The notes under the pieces were generated by a model, which did no database searches, was not told the origin of the DNA, and was given only the letters and a program-made list of their open reading frames with translations. From NCBI GenBank assembly GCA_003427395.1, contig BFEA01000091.1, forward strand, positions 1,744,414-1,772,518: a DNA stretch of 28,105 nt, written 5' to 3'. The first letter of the stretch is position 1. Each line of letters opens with the position of its first letter. Source of the stretch: Chara braunii (lineage: Eukaryota; Streptophyta; Charophyceae; Charales; Characeae). Positions 17,176-24,802 of the stretch are shown piece by piece. The position numbers and the translations under genes were made by a program.

Positions 17176-17330
17176 GGGGGCTAGCTCAGTTGGTACACTC
17201 ATGAACTGTTGGAATCCAGACCTTAATTCAAATCCCGATCAACTGAGATGAGTTAATAACTCTGAATCTACCTGGAGCCAGTCAGTTCGGCGAGGGTATT
17301 GCGAGGTCACAGCCTTTTCTTTTTTCTTAA
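17176..17330 (+). mobile_element. tRNA-derived SINE, most complete copy
   Basis: GGGGGCTAGCTCAGTTGG (17176 on) is an A box in tRNA context and AATTCAAATCC (17225-17235) a degenerate B box. A body follows (AATAACTCTGAATCTACCTG, GCCAGTCAGTTCGG, GTCACAGCC) and ends in a T-rich then TTAATAAAAG tail. The head matches 1865-1935 and the body matches 2775 and 3262, which ties three fragments into one family. It would be transcribed by pol III and mobilised by a LINE partner. Confidence 0.7.
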
Positions 17331-17737
17331 TAAAAGAACGAAGACCACAAGATAATAGGCAATGTTTGAACAGAAGACCAGAAGAACAAAGGTAGAAGCT
17401 TTTTCTTTTCTTTTTCTTTTTCTTTTCAATAGAAATAACGGCGGATGCAGCATGCTTTGGAAGTTGAAACCCTAAAGGCAAAAAAACTCGCGCCTGCAAA
17501 GAAACCACGCGCCAACTCGAAATGAGCGACTTCGGTCCAAAAGTATCCGTTGGGCATTTCTTTTGCTTTTGTTTTCCCCTCTGACACCACGGCCGACCCC
17601 TGTAAATATGACACCCGGTCTGACACCACGGCCGTCAGTACTTCCGTCGCCTTTTCGAACTCGGCGCAGTTTTCTTTGCCGACGCGTGTTTTTTTTGCCC
17701 ATTCGATACCCAAAGGTGATATGAACGTACTTACCTC
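17331..17737. other. No gene recognised
   Basis: Contains a TTTTTC-type pyrimidine tract (17400-17427) and a TCTGACACCACGGCCG block repeated at about 17580 and 17620. Open minus-strand frames here lack any recognisable domain. Confidence 0.5.
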
Positions 17738-17846
17738 TTTTTTTTTGAAACACAACAGACCCCGGGTTTGCTAGGGGTGCTGGTATGAGCAGACACCCCC
17801 CCTAGCAACACCTGCGGTTGGCTCCGGTCTCATACCAGACAATCCA
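17738..17846 (-). mobile_element. Structured retroposon family copy, 5'-truncated
   Basis: Read on the minus strand: GACCGGAGCC, then the 3' hairpin TTGCTAGGGG...CACCCCTAGCAA with loop TCTGCTCATACCAG, then TGTTGTGTTTC and an A9 tail (17746-17738). It lacks the GGGACGCTGGACCC head. Confidence 0.7.
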
Positions 17847-18403
17847 AAACACAACCTAAGCCATGGAGGGCATCATGCAGTGCTTGTAAGACAGCCAAGA
17901 AAAAAAACATACGTCACCTGACCAGTCGTTTATCAATGCCACTAAATGGGGAAAGAATGCCCAATTGTCCCAAAGGACCCAAACCATTTCACAAATTGAC
18001 ACCTGTGCGAGTATCTACTCTTCTCTGCCTATCAGGCCCTATCTATAACAATGACCTGTCTCAATACAGTTTTCAATTGCTGCAGAGAATCTACAAGAAG
18101 TCTCGGAATGCTGCCTAACCGTAATGCTTCGTGCAAACCAGATTCCTCGTATCGGAGCTGCCCTGACCATGTCCAATGCATATTCAAAATCTGCATTTTT
18201 TTTTTTTTTTTAACAGTCAGTAAGAAACCCATAAATAGAATGTGGATGTTGCTGTCCAGATGATGTCTTTCAGTATTTCATCACCTCCCCCTATAACTCG
18301 GCCTCTGATGTGCTGTAGGGATGCCTACCCAAATGTGGGACTTGTTTTCCGGAAGAATTGCTGGTACCCAGACATACTGCGTCATCTAAATGTAATAATA
18401 TAC
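17847..18403. other. No gene recognised
   Basis: Unique-looking sequence with a T run at 18188-18202. No protein family, RNA gene or repeat unit is identified. Confidence 0.5.
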
Positions 18404-18546
18404 TTTTTTTTTTTTTTTTAACCAACGCCCTAGCGCTCCTACTAGGGGGGGNGATACGAGCAGCCTCCCCTAGTAAGCATGTTGATGGCCGCTCCATGTA
18501 TTGGTGGGGAGCATCACCTGCTGGAAACCTGGTCCAGCGTCCCTTA
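18404..18546 (-). mobile_element. Structured retroposon family copy, full length
   Basis: On the minus strand: AGGGACGCTGGACCAGG head with GCTGGA...TCCAGC pairing, AGCAGGTGATGCTCCCCACC block, then TTACTAGGGGAGG pairing with CCCCCCTAGTAGG around CTGCTCGTATC. It closes with GTTGGTT and an A16 tail. One N (18452) falls in the stem. The head end lies in the 263-bp duplication below. Confidence 0.8.
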
Positions 18547-19050
18547 TATACATGAAGAATGTGGCAAAAACATTGAGGATGGCTATGCTGCGAAAAAAAC
18601 TGAGAAAAACTGAGAAAAAAGTTCAGAAAACTGAGATCTGTGTATCTGCCTGTGAACCTCTTCCCCGTTTTACACAGTGCCCGATCTAAGCAAAAATCCA
18701 ATAAGAACTGTGCATTTTGTTTACCCATCCCCCTTTTCCTTTCCGAGCCCGTTACATCAGAGAGAAGAATGGACCCCCACCTGCTGGAAACCGGGTCCAG
18801 CGTCCCTTATACACATGAAGAATGTGGGCAAAAACATGAAGATGGCTATGCTGAGAAAAAAACTGAGAAAAACTGAGAAAAACTGAGAAAAAAGTTCAAA
18901 AAGTTGAAAAAACTGAGATCTGCGTATCTGCCTCTGAACCTCTTCCCCGCTTTACACAGTGCCCGATCTAAGCAAAAATCCAATAAGAACTGTGCATTGT
19001 ACCCATCCCCCTTTTCCTTTCCGAGCCCGTTACATCGGAGAGAAGAATGG
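18519..19050. repeat. 263-bp tandem duplication carrying the retroposon head
   Basis: Both units begin CACCTGCTGGAAACC.GGTC (18516 and 18779 frames) and continue with ACATGAAGAATGTGG, runs of ACTGAGAAAA, CTTCCCCG.TTTACACAGTG, CCGATCTAAGCAAAAATCCA and CCTTTTCCTTTCCGAGCCCG. Copies are about 95% identical. The second unit (18776-18808) holds only the inverted retroposon head, so duplication followed or accompanied that insertion. Confidence 0.9.
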
Positions 19051-19056
19051 ACTTTC

Positions 19057-19135
19057 AGTTGATGTAGCTCAGTGGTTAGATCACCGGTTGGAAATGCGCA
19101 TTGTCGTATGAGGTTGCAGGTTCAAAACTCCGCAG
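19057..19135 (+). repeat. tRNA-like SINE head
   Basis: TGTAGCTCAGTGGTTAGA (19063-19080) is a strong A box and GGTTCAAAACTCC (19119-19131) a B box. The D-arm is tRNA-like but the acceptor and anticodon arms do not pair convincingly, so this is scored as a SINE head or tRNA pseudogene. Confidence 0.55.
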
Positions 19136-19139
19136 CCTT

Positions 19140-19477
19140 GCGCATGGACACCGGCAGGGCTTTAGAATGACGCACAGCTGGACATCCCTTGGGATGACAC
19201 AGACAAGTTGTTACAGACGCTGCCTGCGCACCACCCAAGGGGTAGTCCATGGTTGTTGTATGTGGGGACTGGGCGATGGTGGGTATCCTGATGTTCTTGG
19301 TCTACGGGATTGTCATGAGACTGCTGGGTGGCTCGCATAGTCCGATTTACTCAAGGTCGGCAGAGCACAGCTATAGACCATTTCACAATGTATGCCAATA
19401 GGTTAGGTCACTTGCACAATTCACATAAGGTTTTGTGTTCGATACCAAACTGTAACTTAGGGCTAGTCATCCTCTTT
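19140..19477. other. Probable SINE body or unidentified sequence
   Basis: Follows the tRNA-like head. A second weak B-box-like GTGTTCGATACC sits at 19435-19446. Nothing else is recognised. Confidence 0.35.
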
Positions 19478-19514
19478 TTATTTTTTATTTTTTTCTTATT
19501 TTTTATTTTTTTTA
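19478..19514 (-). repeat. A-rich tail (T-rich on plus strand)
   Basis: TTTTT-A punctuated runs read on the minus strand as an A-rich stretch with single T interruptions, directly downstream of the minus-strand 310-codon ORF unit. It looks like a decayed poly(A) tail of a retrocopied transcript. Confidence 0.5.
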
Positions 19515-19951
19515 AACAAGGGCCCAGTGCCCAAGGCTCATATTATAAATTTGAATACACCGCAGACACACGCCTCTTCCCATTAGGGCTGCAAGAGCCT
19601 CAGCCACTGCTCCCATAGAGACAGCTTCCCTGCATGACAAGAGTGAAGATTTGAGCGCTGAGCATTGATTGCTTCCCCAGGAGGGAAGGATTAACTCAGG
19701 CCCGTGGACAATCAACTTCTGCCCTAGAAAGCAAGATTTCGGGGGGGATATAGCAGGGCAAAGCAATGGAGCACATCCCAGGTCCCAGTCACAAACCCTA
19801 ATTGAAAATGACCCACAGTAAATGAACTCAAAGCTTATCAAGAGAGAAAGAATTCAGCAATCAAGGGAAATCAACACTCATGAAGGGGAGGGGGAGAGAG
19901 AACAAACACGGAGACCAAAGGCACCGCCTCCCAACCCCTTGCTACAGCCTC

Positions 19952-20884
19952 TCATCCCCCCCCCGAATCCCACGGGAACAACTCATCATCACGCCACCCC
20001 ACAGCGCCTCGCCAGGTCGGCATCTTCCCATGCACAGCAAAACTTTCGAGAAAGAACCCTCGGCTACCCTTCGACCCCAGCAGGCCACCCTCCAGCCCTA
20101 GCAGAGTCTCCCACAAAGAGAGGATTGGAAGAGACTGAGTAGCACTCACCATAGTGGCTGTCGCATGGATAGATGTTGTTGGAAGTTGAATTTCAGATGT
20201 CATCGTTAATAGCACCGTTGTTGTCGTTGGATTGATCGTTGATGTTGAAGATGTCTTCGTTATGAGCGTTGTTGATATAGATGAAGAAGTTATCGTCGTT
20301 GTTGTTATATTTGGATTGATCGTTGATGTTGAAGATGTCTTCGTCATGAGCGCTGTTGATATAGATGAAGAAATTATCGTTGTTGTTGATGTTGAATTTG
20401 CTGTATTTGCTGTTGATTCCTTCATCATATCCACTGTTAGCGCCGATGAAACTGTTGTGTGAACTGTCGATGAATCGAATGTCGATACATCCCCCTCCAC
20501 TGGCAGTCGTGTTGGCCTTGCTGTCAACGCTCGTTCATTAGCCTCTCCAGCCTGTCGCGTTGCCAACTCAGCAAACAATTTATCCCCCTCTTCATAGAGC
20601 TCATAGCATTGATGCATGAACTCATCCGCCTTCTGCCAGTCAAGGAGATGTTCCCAATGCGGATCAGGTCCCTCCTCTAATTCCCAAAGTACCTCCATCA
20701 TTCGTTGTAGCATGCCCTCTCTCCATGTAGTCATTGAGATCACCCCCCGATCGACCCTTGACCAATCTTGGGCTGCCGAAGATAGAAGAAGCACCATCTC
20801 TTGCAAACGGCGACGGCCATCCTGCAGAACCAAAAGCCAAGTGTCCGCAGCATGTTGTAGATCTCTGTATAAACCCATCTCCAT
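19952..20884 (-). CDS. Unrecognised 310-aa protein with a Ser/Thr repeat region
   Basis: This is the longest uninterrupted frame in the window. The start is the ATG at 20884, with a TAA in frame 27 bases upstream. Residues 1-120 look helical and charged (GLYRDLQHAADTW, VLWELEEGPDPHWEHLLDWQ, ADEFMHQCYELYEEGDKLFA), a plausible folded or coiled domain. Residues about 150-235 are a low-complexity Ser/Thr/Ile/Asn segment with two units of a roughly 27-residue repeat (SSSIST.L.TKTSSTSTINP). The C-terminus is Gly/Trp-rich. No catalytic motif, zinc knuckle or transmembrane segment is visible. A poly(A)-like tract downstream and repeats on both sides suggest a retroelement-encoded gag-like or ORF1-like protein, but this is inference and a host gene is possible. 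Confidence 0.5.
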   Translation of the reverse strand: MEMGLYRDLQHAADTWLLVLQDGRRRLQEMVLLLSSAAQDWSRVDRGVISMTTWREGMLQRMMEVLWELEEGPDPHWEHLLDWQKADEFMHQCYELYEEGDKLFAELATRQAGEANERALTARPTRLPVEGDVSTFDSSTVHTTVSSALTVDMMKESTANTANSTSTTTIISSSISTALMTKTSSTSTINPNITTTTITSSSISTTLITKTSSTSTINPTTTTVLLTMTSEIQLPTTSIHATATMVSATQSLPILSLWETLLGLEGGLLGSKGSRGFFLESFAVHGKMPTWRGAVGWRDDELFPWDSGGG

Positions 20885-20935
20885 ACCCCATCGCCACTGG
20901 CTTTGTTATCTTCACTAGTACGTGGTCAAAGGATT

Positions 20936-21440
20936 GAGGCTGGCATAGCAGTTCCTTAGTACAGGATGTCGGGAGTGTCAGGAGATAGTGCACTTTACTG
21001 CAGGGCCGGAACGGGCTCCAGGGACATACGAGGGAACAAAGGATTGTCTGCTCTCAGATTACCATACAATACAGGGCTAAGAGATTATCCAGGGTCAATA
21101 CATACACTCCATGATTCACGATTGAGGGTGGACTATCCTCCTACTACGTACCTTAGAGTTGAGGCTGGCATAGCAGTCCTTAGTACGGATGTGGAGGGTG
21201 TCAGGAGATACTGCACCTTACCGCGGGGCCGGAACGGGCTCTAGGGGTATACGAGGGAACGGAGGATCCCCATCTCTCTACCATCAACATCATAGTACAC
21301 TGTAGTAAAAAGACAACATAAGGATAAAGAACCGCAGTCCATAACTCATGACCTAGGGTTGGCTATCCTCCTAGTATGTAGCATAGGGTTGAGGCTGGCA
21401 TGGCAGTTCCTTAGTACGGTGTTGGTGCGAATATCCTTAC
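20936..21440. repeat. 225-230-bp tandem repeat, 2.2 units
   Basis: GAGGCTGGCAT.GCAGT and CCTTAGTACGG start at 20936, 21161 and 21391. Each full unit also holds TGTCAGGAGATA.TGCAC, GGGGCCGGAACGGGCTC, ATACGAGGGAAC and GACTATCCTCCTA.TA. It ends in a GCGAATATCC...GGGTATTCGC hairpin (21427-21452, 10-bp stem with one G.T, 6-base loop). Confidence 0.9.
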
Positions 21441-21454
21441 AAGGGTATTCGCCC

Positions 21455-21837
21455 TGGTTTTTGCAAGCGACAAAGGATAAGTTTGGTTTAAAGTTTAGGT
21501 ATACCGCGCGAGATGCGGCTGCGGCTGCGATTTACATCAGACTGGATGGTTGACTAGAGTAGAGAGTGTGTGGGCGCGCAGACTTAAGGCGCGCGTGATT
21601 CGTTTTTCCTTTGATAATCGCGAAAGTCGGCATTGGTCGCCGGCCAGATCTTTTATTTTTGATCAAACAAGGATTAAAAAAAATATGTCTCCTTTGAATG
21701 ATGCGATTGCCTGTGACATGCGCGTACGTACGGAGAACGACGTCAACGACAATATGGATTTGAAAATGTTTCGGTAGAGTTGCACGTCGCGCAGTATCTG
21801 TTTACTTAGGCGTCAATCAGTATTAGACTCAACCTTG
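21455..21837. other. No gene recognised
   Basis: Unusually CpG-rich for this part of the window (GCGCGCAG, GGCGCGCGTG), with short open frames lacking domains. Possibly unique host sequence. Confidence 0.4.
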
Positions 21838-21905
21838 GGCCTAGTACTAATGGTTACGGTGTCGGATTGTCATCAGAGAAATTCAAGGATCGAGACTGGG
21901 CGGCG
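21838..21905 (+). repeat. tRNA-like SINE head
   Basis: CTAGTACTAATGGTTACGGT (21841 on) as A box and GGATCGAGACTGG (21887-21899) as B box are about 45 bases apart. It lacks closing stems, so it is a decayed pol III head. Confidence 0.4.
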
Positions 21906-22061
21906 GTGACGTGCGGATATCAGAGTAGCGCAAAGGAGACCAGGTGGTTGAGAGCCCGATGGGGCTATCCCCCTTGGTTTTGTCGTCGGCAACGTCAGAA
22001 CGGTGCTCCTAGTTCAACATGTTCTGACGATTCAAAGTTGATGAATATGTTTATTTTTATG

Positions 22062-22205
22062 CCATTTCATCAAATGGACATCTTTTATTTTTTGAACGAA
22101 ATTGAAACCGAGTTTTTTCAACAACAAATTTTGATGCGTTTTCGGCCAAAAAACTCGGTTTCAATTTCATTCAAAAAATAAATAATGTCCATTTTGATGA
22201 AATGG
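22062..22205. mobile_element. 144-bp deletion derivative of the palindromic MITE
   Basis: Both ends (CCATTTCATCAAA...GATGAAATGG) and the AAATTGAAACCGAGTTTTTT arms match 13722-14054. The right arm extends to AACAACAAA, while the left arm stops just after GAGTTTTTT, and the inner palindromic core is absent. A TA is present beside each end, compatible with but not proof of a TA target. Confidence 0.88.
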
Positions 22206-22348
22206 TCGTTAAATACAGATAGTGCTTGATACACAGTAAGACACAGGCAACGGGTGGATAGGGTTCTCCCCCCATGAGACATGTATAGATTGATGAACAA
22301 ATACACAGTACTTGATACACAGTAGGATATATACACATATCGATGTAT

Positions 22349-22375
22349 AGGGATGCTGGACCCGATTTCCAGTTG
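22349..22375 (+). mobile_element. Structured retroposon head only
   Basis: AGGGATGCTGGACCCGATTT then CCAGT, with no body, 48 bases upstream of a fuller copy. Before it, ACTTGATACACAGTA-type sequence is repeated (22226, 22310). Confidence 0.6.
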
Positions 22376-22396
22376 ACACATATCACATCTTTGTAC

Positions 22397-22542
22397 AGGG
22401 ATGCTAGACCCGATTTCGAGCAGGTGCAGCTCCCCACCAATAGATGGAGCCTTCAACGTTGGGGCCTACTTATCGGGGATGCTCTTATCACCTCGTTAAG
22501 TAGGTTTCCCGTATACAAAGTTAAAAAAAAAAAGAAAAAAAA
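22397..22542 (+). mobile_element. Structured retroposon family copy, full length with poly(A)
   Basis: Head AGGGATGCTAGACCCGATTT, block GCTCCCCACCAATAGATGGA, then stem CCTACTTATCGGGG (22465-22478) pairing with CCTCGTTAAGTAGG (22491-22504) around ATGCTCTTATCA, then AAAGTT and an A-rich tail from 22523. Confidence 0.8.
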
Positions 22543-23122
22543 GGATGCTTATGTTAGCTTTGGCTTGCTGAAACCCGAACAGGTGTTGACTTCTTTCGTG
22601 TGAGCACCTCATTCTCCAGGCCGCCATAAGAAAGGCGAGGTGGATGTATTGGAATAGATTGAGTGCAAACGGTGACCAGTGTTCTTCATCTGTGGTTACG
22701 CCGAAAAGGAGGGTCTGCAGGTTCCAAGGTAATGCAAAAAGGAGGGGGAGCAGACAATGGAGAGCGGGGAGAGGGAAGTAAGGATAAGGAGTAGAGACTA
22801 GGAAGAGGATCTGATCCAGACTTTAGCTAAAGCCAGGGTTGGGGAAAGAAAGAGTATGACGGGCGCTGGCCCCGTTTTCCAGTAGGTGGTACTCCCAAAA
22901 AAACATTCCTGCTTTTCAAATGGCTAGTGGGTAGTGAGGTGGAATAGCCTGGAAGGCGGGCCGGGGTTCAGACAGGTACCACTGGTGCCCCCCAATGGCC
23001 CTGCAGACCCTAGCCCGAGGCCTTAGTTTTCAGGACGATAGGATAGATGGGAAGTTGGACCCGGTTTTCAGCACAGGAGATACCTTAACTATCTTCTTAT
23101 TGTTCCGTAAGTGTAAGGGATG
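22543..23122. mobile_element. Two diverged retroposon heads in otherwise unidentified sequence
   Basis: GGGCGCTGGCCCCGTTTTCC with AGTAGGTGGT (22862 on) and GGAAGTTGGACCCGGTTTTC with AGCACAGG (23051 on) match the family head but lose the body. The rest of the stretch is purine-rich (22740-22870) without coding signal. Confidence 0.5.
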
Positions 23123-23265
23123 TAAGGGACGCTGGACCCGGTTTCCAGCAGGTGATGCTTCCCACCAATAGACGGAGTTTGCCCAGAGTGCTAGCGGTGT
23201 CTGCTCATATCAGCACCCCTAGCACCACCCAGGGAGTGTTGTAAAAAAAAAAAAAAAAAAAAAAA
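23123..23265 (+). mobile_element. Structured retroposon family copy, reference-quality
   Basis: AAGGGACGCTGGACCCGG, TTTCCAGCAGGTGATGC, CCCACCAATAGACGGAG, then GTGCTAGCGGTG (23188-23199) pairing with CACCCCTAGCAC (23214-23225, one mismatch) around TCTGCTCATATCAG, then GTGTTGT and A23 (23243-23265). Confidence 0.85.
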
Positions 23266-23400
23266 GGTAAGCGGTGGCCTGTAAGATAGTGTCAGGCTGC
23301 CATCGCCTAATTCCCCAAGGATTCGTCCTTGGAGCGTTTTCACAGTTTTTCGAAGAATTTGTTTTTTTTCGGACATGGTGTAACCACAACTTTGGTGACT

Positions 23401-23437
23401 TTTTTTTTTTTTTTTTTTTTTTTNTTTTTTTTTTTAA
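23401..23437. repeat. Poly(T) tract with one N
   Basis: About 35 T with an ambiguous base at 23424. On the minus strand it would be a poly(A) tail; the flanking sequence is not recognised as a family member. Confidence 0.8.
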
Positions 23438-23529
23438 ACATGCTGAAGTGTGAGTGCAGTGGCGACTGTAATCATGAGGGAGTAGATGTGTCAGCACAAT
23501 CAGGGCGCTGCTCGTCATAAGCAACGGGG

Positions 23530-24042
23530 CGTTGATCACCACCAGTACCATCATCAACAGGGCGCGGTTTGACACCATCATCACAGTAATGGTTTGTCAT
23601 CATCATCAGGGTGTTGCTCGTCATCATCATCATCATCATCATCATCAACAGGGCCACGTGGTTCGACATCATCATCACGATAATGGTTCGTCATCATCAT
23701 CAGGGTGCTGCTCGTCATCACCATTATCATCATCAGGGTATCGCTCGTCATCATCATCAAGGCGTAGGTCTTCACTCCTGTTCGACACTAGTATCATCAT
23801 CATTATCAAGGAGCCGTTCATCAGGGGTGCTGCTCGTCACTCATCATTGTATTACCATCATCAATAGTTCACTAGCGTAGGGCGCGGTTGGCGAAGTTCG
23901 TCATCATAGGGCGCTGCTCATCCCTATCATCATCATCATTAGGTTATCATCAAAGGTGCTTGTCACCAGCACCATCATCATCCTGTTATCATCACAGGGC
24001 ACTGTGCGTCATCATCATCATCATCATCATCATCATCACCAA

Positions 24043-24079
<37 letters not shown>

Positions 24080-24083
24080 GTCG

Positions 24084-24128
<45 letters not shown>

Positions 24129-24370
24129 CCATCATCAGTAGTTTGTAATCATAGGGGTTGTTGGTGCTGCTCTTTAGTATGATCATCATCATCATTCTGT
24201 CTTCATTCTCATCACTACCATCATCATCATCATCATCATCAACATCATCATCAGTTTGTCATCATTAGATGTTGCTCTTCAAGGCATTGTTTGCCTTTCA
24301 TATCAGCAGGTGAGTTGGTCGTCACCATCATCCTCATCATCATCATCTTCAGGGTGCTATTCATCGTCAT
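23530..24370. repeat. Long ATC-rich micro/minisatellite
   Basis: (CATCAT)n runs, longest about 24008-24130, alternate with degenerate GGG.G.TGCTCGTCATCATC and GGTT.G.CATCATCATCAC.. TAATGG units. Predicted proteins here (poly-His, poly-Ile, poly-Met) are translation artefacts. Confidence 0.95.
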
Positions 24371-24539
24371 CAGCAAAATCCAAAAAAAGAAATCTCATCT
24401 ACCTTTTCTCCATCATAATTTTCATAAATTTCTGATTCTTCCACTCATATCTTAGGAGTCATATTTCCTAAATTCCTTGTTTTTTATTTTCTCCACTATT
24501 AATTTCTGATTCCCCTTTGGGCGCACTAATGAATTATTT

Positions 24540-24802
24540 TTGCTCGGGTGGGGGGTTGGGGTTTCAAGGAGGATAGCTCTACTTTGCAGGGGCTTCACAA
24601 GGTGGGGGGTGAAATGCCCTAGAGGGAATGGTGGCAGATTTTTGGGCGATGCCCTATTCTGGGGCTGGGAGAGATGTATGGGTTGGCATCATATCCCAAC
24701 GGAGGTAGATAGGGGTGAGGGGTTGGCTGAAGCATACTTTGGGCGGAACTGGATGCCTTAGTGGAAGTTGGGGGAGGAAGCAGGTATGTCCTAAGTTGGG
24801 GG
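24540..24802 (+). repeat. Dispersed repeat R, copy 2, fused to the LINE
   Basis: Collinear with 9119-9335 (GCAGGGGCTTCA, CTATTCTGGGGCTGGG, CCCAACGGAGGTAG, ATACTTTGGGCGGAACTGG, AGTTGGGG). Homology ends where reverse-transcriptase coding begins, marking the LINE's truncated 5' junction or an insertion point. Confidence 0.65.

Noticed and set aside
19063-19131. Functional tRNA gene
   Set aside because: A and B boxes are present, but acceptor and anticodon stems do not pair and there is no clear T-run terminator. The same applies to the other four tRNA-like segments.
23601-24195. Poly-His, poly-Ile and poly-Met open frames
   Set aside because: They are pure translations of the (ATC)n microsatellite on both strands.
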